From DASZCR01 sp035942915 (lineage in GTDB: Bacteria; Acidobacteriota; Blastocatellia; Pyrinomonadales; Pyrinomonadaceae): a stretch of 18,847 bases of DNA. The stretch spans positions 1-18,847 of the forward strand of contig DASZCR010000161.1 in NCBI GenBank assembly GCA_035942915.1, written 5' to 3'. The position numbers and the translations under genes are program-made. This document shows positions 14,587-18,847 of the stretch, in pieces (within the stretch, counting starts at the first letter, position 1; every line of letters begins with the position of its first letter). The notes beneath the pieces are model-generated. The model was given only the letters and a program-made list of their open reading frames with translations, was not told the origin of the DNA and searched no databases.

Positions 14587-16038
14587 ATGTCGGAGATGTC
14601 AGACCAGACTGCGCCTCAAATTTTACGTGCTCTACCTTCGGTCGATGCGCTGCTGCACACGCCGGAGGCGCACGCTTTGCGCGAGCGCGCAGGGGCGTCG
14701 CGGCTGACGGCTCTGGCGCGTGCCGTTGCCGACGAGTTGCGCGCGGAGTTGCTGGCGCGTGCTTCTCAAGAGAACGGCTCAGCCCACGTCCTGACGCGCG
14801 AGGAGTTGCTGGCAGAGGGCGCGCGCAGACTTGTTCGCGCGTTCGAGCGACAGAGTGAGAATGGTTTGCGCCGCGTCGTCAACGCGACGGGCGTCGTCCT
14901 TCACACCAATCTAGGACGCGCGCCGCTCTCGGAAGCGGCTCGCCGCGCGGTCGCCGCAGAGGCCGCGCGCTACTGTACGCTCGAATACGACGCGCAGACG
15001 GGCGCGCGCGGGCGGCGCGGAGCACGCGTCGAAGACTTGTTGAAAGAGTTGACAGGCGCGGAAGATGCGCTCGTCGTCAACAACTGCGCGGCCGCTGCGC
15101 TGCTCGTTCTCAATGCGCTGGCGCGCGACGGCGAGACCATCGTCTCGCGCGGCGAATTGGTCGAAATCGGCGGCGACTTCCGCGTGCCCGACGTGATGGC
15201 ACAGTCGGGGACGCGCATGGTCGAAGTCGGCACGACCAACCGCACGCGTCTCTCCGACTACAGTCGTGCGCTGACTTCAGAGACGCGTCTTCTCATGCGC
15301 GTCCATCCCTCGAACTACCGCATCGTCGGTTTCACCTCTTCGCCCACGCTCTCCGAACTGGCCGCGCTCGCACACGACGCGGGCGTCTTGCTCTACGAAG
15401 ACGCAGGCTCCGGCGCACTCTTCGACCTCGCGCCTTACGGCCTGACGGGCGAGCCCGTCATTGGCGAGTCGATTGCCGCAGGTGCGGACATCGTCACCTT
15501 CAGCGGCGACAAACTGCTCGGCGCCGCGCAGGCCGGTCTCGTCGTCGGTCGCCGCGAGTTGGTCGAACGCCTGCGCAAAGCGCCGCTCTATCGTGCGCTC
15601 CGTGCAGATAAGATGGCGCTTGCTGCGCTCGAAGCGACACTCGAAGCGCATCGCAGGGGTTCTTCTCTCGAAGACGTGCCCGCACTGCGTATGCTTGCGG
15701 CGACGCCCGGCGAGATACGCGCGCGCGCACGCGCCTTCACGCGTCGCCTGCGCACGCGTCTCGGACAGACGCCGCTCCGCTGCGAGATAATCGAAGGCGT
15801 CTCGGCCATCGGCGGCGGCTCCGCGCCGACCACGCACCCGCCGACCTCGCTCGTCGCCATCGAACACGAAACGCTCTCAGCCGCCACGCTCGAAGCCTTA
15901 CTCAGGCGCTCGCGCACCGTCGTCGTCGCACGCATCGTCGAAGAGCGCGTCGTGCTCGACCTGCGCACGGTCGCGCCCGACGAGGAGGATGACCTGCTCG
16001 ACGCCCTGAACGCCGCCATCGAACGCACCGCAGAATGA
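14587..16038 (+). CDS. selA: L-seryl-tRNA(Sec) selenium transferase SelA
   Basis: 483-residue PLP enzyme that converts Ser-tRNA(Sec) to Sec-tRNA(Sec) using selenophosphate. Recognisable blocks: N-terminal PSVDALLHTPEAHAL (about 17-31), RRVVNATGVVLHTNLGRAPL (95-114), AALLVLNALARDGETIVSRG (170-189), EIGGDFRVPDVMAQSGTRMV (193-212), VGTTNRTRLSDY (214-225), EDAGSGALFDL (271-281), and the PLP-lysine motif TFSGDKLLG (K309). The usual GGPQAG after the lysine reads GAAQAG here. The protein is full length and the active-site blocks are intact. Start ATG 14587 lacks a Shine-Dalgarno; ATG 14596 is the alternative. No selB, selD or tRNA-Sec is in the window, so the rest of the Sec system would have to be elsewhere. 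It implies, but does not prove, that this organism makes selenoproteins. Confidence 0.95.
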   Translation: MSEMSDQTAPQILRALPSVDALLHTPEAHALRERAGASRLTALARAVADELRAELLARASQENGSAHVLTREELLAEGARRLVRAFERQSENGLRRVVNATGVVLHTNLGRAPLSEAARRAVAAEAARYCTLEYDAQTGARGRRGARVEDLLKELTGAEDALVVNNCAAAALLVLNALARDGETIVSRGELVEIGGDFRVPDVMAQSGTRMVEVGTTNRTRLSDYSRALTSETRLLMRVHPSNYRIVGFTSSPTLSELAALAHDAGVLLYEDAGSGALFDLAPYGLTGEPVIGESIAAGADIVTFSGDKLLGAAQAGLVVGRRELVERLRKAPLYRALRADKMALAALEATLEAHRRGSSLEDVPALRMLAATPGEIRARARAFTRRLRTRLGQTPLRCEIIEGVSAIGGGSAPTTHPPTSLVAIEHETLSAATLEALLRRSRTVVVARIVEERVVLDLRTVAPDEEDDLLDALNAAIERTAE

Positions 16039-16112
16039 CGCGAAAGCTCCTCCCGGAACGTCTCCGCCGCCTCTGCCCCGCAAATTCACGCCCAAAAGGC
16101 TGAAAAACACCC

Positions 16113-16142
16113 TTGTTTTAACAATGCTTTTCATTGTATGAT
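16113..16142 (+). promoter_or_regulatory. Sigma-70 promoter candidate for the sensor histidine kinase
   Basis: TTGTTT (16113-16118), 18 nt, TATGAT (16137-16142; 5 of 6). It lies in an AT-rich gap after selA and places the transcript start near 16149, which rules out the upstream TTG (16134) as start of the kinase. Confidence 0.55.
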
Positions 16143-16223
16143 GGGTTCAACGACGGCTTTCCGGGTCGTCGTCGTCGCCTGCGGTTGTCACCTACCTTCA
16201 GTTCTGACGAAGCCCCAAACGCC

Positions 16224-18269
16224 TTGAAACATCTAATCACACCTTCGATAAAGTCTCGTTTTGTCTCGCTGGCACTCTCTTTCGCGCCGTCGGCCGTCGT
16301 CTTCGGGCTGTGGTCGTGGGGGGCGCTGGCGTCTTTAGGGTCGGTCTTCGTCGTCGGCAGAGGAGAGGCGAGCACGCAGCCGCAATGGTGGGTGGCGGCG
16401 CTGCTCATCGCGGCGGCCGGGATGGGAGCGGGGTTCGCGGTGGAGCGTGCGGGCGGACGGCGCGGGCTGCTCTTTGTCGGGGCGGCGCTCGCGGTGCTGT
16501 GCGCGGCGAGTTTCGCCGTCTCCGCGCTCTTGCGTATCGACATCCTGTTTGCGCCGATGTTACTGGCGGCGCTGGCTTCGGCTCTCGTTGTACAGGTGCG
16601 GCGGCTGTGGATAGTCGATACGGAGTTGACGAGGAACTTGCAGCGCGTCGCGCGTCGTGCGTCGGCGACGGAGGCGTGCGCGGCCAACGTCCGTCTGTCG
16701 GGCGGGTTGAAGTTGCTCGACACGGTGCTGCCGCTCAAGGAGGCCGTCGTCTTCTCTCTCGACTCGGCGGGTGTGCCTGCTCCGGCCGCGCGTCTGCGCT
16801 CGGACGCGCAAGGCTCTGCGGCGGCGGAAACGAACCGTAATTCGGCGTGGCGCGAGGGCGTCAAGTTGTGCGAGCGCGCCGTACGCACGGGTGAGATTGT
16901 CATTCAGCCCGACCTGACCGCTTCGCAGGCTGAGGGCGGCTGCCCTTCAATTGTCGTCGTGCCGCTCAGGCATGCCGGTCGCGCCGTCGGCGCGCTGCTC
17001 GTGCGTCTGCGCGAAGAGTTTGACGAGACGGATAGACCGCTGCTCAAGAACGTCAGCGCGCAGTTGGCGCGCGACCTCCAACGCGACGAGGCGCGCGCGC
17101 AGGCTGCGCCCGCCGATTCGGCCACGCTCTACTCGGCGCGCGCCGCCGAGCATCGCCTTGAATCTTTCCACATGATTGCCGGGCTTCTCATCGAGCAGGG
17201 CTTCGCCGCGCACGCGCTCTCGGAGGCTTCGGACGGCCACGCCGTCGCTTACCTCGATGGAACTATCGCCTACGTCAACCAGCCGATGCTTGCGGCCGCG
17301 CGCCTGACGGAGAAGGACGGAGCGCGCCTCGACCTCTTCGGTCTGCTCGACCGCTTCCGCGCGGGCGTCTTCGACGAGCCTTCGATTGCCGTCCGCCGCG
17401 TGCTGCAAACGGGCGACGCCTACGAGCGCGAGTTGCCGTTCCCCGACCGCAATCAGACTTTGGAGTTGCGCATCGCGCTTATCACGGAGTCGCGCCGCGA
17501 GCACAACGGTCAGGGCGCGCTCGTCGTCGAGCCGCTGTGTCTGGCCGTCACCGTCCGCGATGTCACGCGCATCAAGGAATACGAGAAGCTCAAGAGCGAC
17601 ATGATTTCGCTGATGTCGCACGAGTTGCGCACGCCGATTACTTCGATTAACGGCTTCGCCGAGTTGCTTGCGATGGACGACACGCTGCCGGAATCGACGC
17701 GCGAGTTTCTAACGATTATCAGCAGCGAGTCGCAACGCCTGACGCGGATGATTAACACCTTCCTAGCTGTCACACAGCTTGAACAGAAGGACAGGCAGGA
17801 GGTCTTGAAGATTCCGCTCATGCTCGACGACGTGGTGCGCGAGACCATCAACTCGATGCAGCCGGTCGCCAAGCGCAAGCGCATTCGTCTGGTCGAGCGC
17901 GAGGGCGGAAAGCTGCCGCCGGTGGCGGCCGACCGCAGCCTCATCACGCAGGTCGTCACCAACCTCGTCGAGAACGCCATCAAGTACAGCCCTGAACGCA
18001 CGGCCGTCACGCTCTCGACGGCGCTTGAAGCCGACGCCGTGCGTGTGACGGTCGAAGACAGAGGCTACGGCATCCCGCCGGAGGCGGTTGACCGCGTCTG
18101 GGAGAAGTTCTATCGGGTCGCCAGAGATGGACACGATAAGGAAGAAGAATCGACTGGACTCGGCCTCTCATTCGTCCGCGAGGTGGTCGAGCAGCACGGC
18201 GGCGAAGTCGCACTCGAATCCGAAGTCGGCCGAGGCTCGAAGTTCAGCTTCACGCTGCCGAGACTGTAA
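16224..18269 (+). CDS. Membrane sensor histidine kinase with GAF-like and PAS-like domains
   Basis: 681 residues (TTG 16224 start). Four membrane segments (about 12-35, 57-75, 80-102, 105-124) are followed by a GAF-like domain (about 150-285, with ALLVRLREEFDETDRPLLKN), a PAS-like domain (about 335-450, GHAVAYLDGTIAYVNQPML), a HisKA domain with the phospho-accepting His in LMSHELRTPITSINGFAELL (H466), and a HATPase_c domain with N-box TNLVENAIKYSPE (579-591), G1 EDRGYGIPP (611-619), F-box VWEKFY (625-630) and G2 STGLGLSFV (643-651). It should autophosphorylate and pass phosphate to a response regulator; none is adjacent, so it is an orphan kinase here. The frame is open from 16134, but the promoter at 16113-16142 covers that point, so a later start is needed. 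TTG 16224 is the last candidate before the first membrane segment and has no clear Shine-Dalgarno. The signal is unknown. Confidence 0.92.
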   Translation: MKHLITPSIKSRFVSLALSFAPSAVVFGLWSWGALASLGSVFVVGRGEASTQPQWWVAALLIAAAGMGAGFAVERAGGRRGLLFVGAALAVLCAASFAVSALLRIDILFAPMLLAALASALVVQVRRLWIVDTELTRNLQRVARRASATEACAANVRLSGGLKLLDTVLPLKEAVVFSLDSAGVPAPAARLRSDAQGSAAAETNRNSAWREGVKLCERAVRTGEIVIQPDLTASQAEGGCPSIVVVPLRHAGRAVGALLVRLREEFDETDRPLLKNVSAQLARDLQRDEARAQAAPADSATLYSARAAEHRLESFHMIAGLLIEQGFAAHALSEASDGHAVAYLDGTIAYVNQPMLAAARLTEKDGARLDLFGLLDRFRAGVFDEPSIAVRRVLQTGDAYERELPFPDRNQTLELRIALITESRREHNGQGALVVEPLCLAVTVRDVTRIKEYEKLKSDMISLMSHELRTPITSINGFAELLAMDDTLPESTREFLTIISSESQRLTRMINTFLAVTQLEQKDRQEVLKIPLMLDDVVRETINSMQPVAKRKRIRLVEREGGKLPPVAADRSLITQVVTNLVENAIKYSPERTAVTLSTALEADAVRVTVEDRGYGIPPEAVDRVWEKFYRVARDGHDKEEESTGLGLSFVREVVEQHGGEVALESEVGRGSKFSFTLPRL

Positions 18270-18272
18270 AGA

Positions 18273-18345
18273 AGTGATGGGTGATAGGTGATAGGTGATA
18301 AGAAGGAGGCTTTCTCTTATCACCTATCACCTATCACCCATCACT
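18273..18345. repeat. Perfect 31-bp palindrome made of tandem GTGATRG heptamers (convergent terminator)
   Basis: Left arm 18273-18303, right arm 18315-18345, fully complementary over 31 nt, with an 11-nt loop AGGAGGCTTTC. The left arm holds four tandem heptamers (GTGATGG, GTGATAG, GTGATAG, GTGATAA). On plus the stem is followed by ATTTTCCC. The right arm touches the stop codon of the SET gene. It can end both convergent genes, but its heptamer build is that of a dispersed repeat. Confidence 0.9.
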
Positions 18346-18766
18346 ATTTTCCCGTGACTTTATTTATGGTGCCACGACAGGAGGGGGCTTTGCAGTGGCA
18401 GCGTTTGGAATCTGAGTGGTAGGTGGAGACGTAGTCGAGGGTAATCTCCTCGCCGGGGCGGATGTCGCGCAGGGCGATGAAGAGGATATGGCCGTAGAGG
18501 ATTTTCATGTAGCTGTTGGGTTCGCACGAGTGGTTGATGTAGTGCGTCCCGTTGCCGCCACGACTGCCGTCGAGACTCCAGTATTGATTGATGGCGCAGA
18601 TTCTCAGCTTGCGTCGCGTGCGTAGGCGGCGCGCGACTTCACGACGCGAGATGCGCTCGCCCGTGTACTCGGCGATTTTGCGTCCCTTGGGGAAGAAGGC
18701 TGTGGCGAAGCAGCCGCGCCCGTTGATGGGCGAGGCGCCGATGCGAAGGCCGGGGGCGAGTTTCAT
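18344..18766 (-). CDS. SET-domain protein (putative protein-lysine methyltransferase) with post-SET cysteines
   Basis: 140 residues, essentially a single SET domain, which transfers methyl from S-adenosylmethionine to a lysine side chain. Seen: N-terminal GASPINGRGCFATAFFPKG (10-28, SAM-binding start), IAEYTGERIS (31-40), YINHSCEPNS (76-85; the NHSC knot motif), GEEITLDYVSTY (105-116; catalytic Tyr region), then a post-SET zinc motif CHCKAPSC (C123, C125, C130) that with C81 can bind zinc. Start ATG 18766 matches the domain start (MKLAPGLRIG); an in-frame TTG at 18835 adds 23 less typical residues. Substrate unknown: ribosomal or other proteins are possible. Its 3' end abuts the heptamer palindrome. 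Confidence 0.9.
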   Translation of the reverse strand: MKLAPGLRIGASPINGRGCFATAFFPKGRKIAEYTGERISRREVARRLRTRRKLRICAINQYWSLDGSRGGNGTHYINHSCEPNSYMKILYGHILFIALRDIRPGEEITLDYVSTYHSDSKRCHCKAPSCRGTINKVTGK

Positions 18767-18847
18767 CTTTTCGATGGTCGTGTGCAGCGTCGGCAGTAGC
18801 AGGTCGAAAAGCTTGACAGCCGCCGCGCGTCTCAATTGATTAAGACG

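Noticed and set aside
16138..16227. 29-codon mini-ORF whose TGA overlaps the TTG start of the histidine kinase (possible coupled leader peptide)
   Set aside because: Its ATG codons lie inside the predicted -10 (16137-16142), so they would not be in the transcript, and there is no Shine-Dalgarno.

Overview
This is GC-rich bacterial chromosomal DNA with no rRNA, tRNA, CRISPR array, transposase or phage gene that I can see. The gene mix suggests an Acidobacteriota-type genome, perhaps Blastocatellia. That mix is ECF sigma factors, a B-box/TM protein, an MXAN_5187-like conserved protein, selA, a post-SET SET-domain protein and a tandem-heptamer palindrome. The assignment is an inference from gene content, not from a marker gene.

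Layout. The left third is on the minus strand: the N-terminal part of an ECF sigma factor cut by the window edge (1-177), a ComM/YifB AAA+ ATPase (486-2063), a secreted SLT-LysM lytic transglycosylase (2262-4025), the Lon protease (4439-6892), NrdR (7069-7548) and a YbhN-type membrane protein (7648-8742). A divergent promoter region follows (8743-9036).

The middle is on the plus strand: a complete ECF sigma factor (9037-9639), its probable membrane anti-sigma factor with two tandem zinc-binding domains (9676-10542), a B-box zinc-finger membrane protein (10620-11408), a small hydrophobic protein (11502-11720), a membrane-anchored M23 peptidase (12144-13004) and a cold-shock protein (13355-13561). 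The right part has the MXAN_5187-like gene on minus (13754-14410), selA (14587-16038) and a GAF/PAS sensor histidine kinase (16224-18269) on plus, and a SET-domain protein on minus (18344-18766).

How the genes may work together. Several products act on the envelope or on protein quality control: the lytic transglycosylase, M23 peptidase, YbhN-like protein, sigma/anti-sigma pair and Lon. The sigma gene carries an ECF-like promoter motif (GGAAC-N17-CGTA) in its own upstream region, so it may be autoregulated. NrdR (ribonucleotide reductase control) and SelA (selenocysteine synthesis) are housekeeping regulators or enzymes without an evident local partner.

The most unusual stretch is 13030-13354, before the cold-shock gene. 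A good sigma-70 promoter is followed by about 150 nt of foldable RNA ending in a strong intrinsic terminator with a GNRA-capped hairpin. After that come a UUCG-capped hairpin and a hairpin that shows the csp Shine-Dalgarno in its loop. This is either an attenuated cold-shock leader or a separate small RNA plus a structured leader. A perfect 31-bp palindrome built from tandem heptamers separates the convergent histidine kinase and SET genes.
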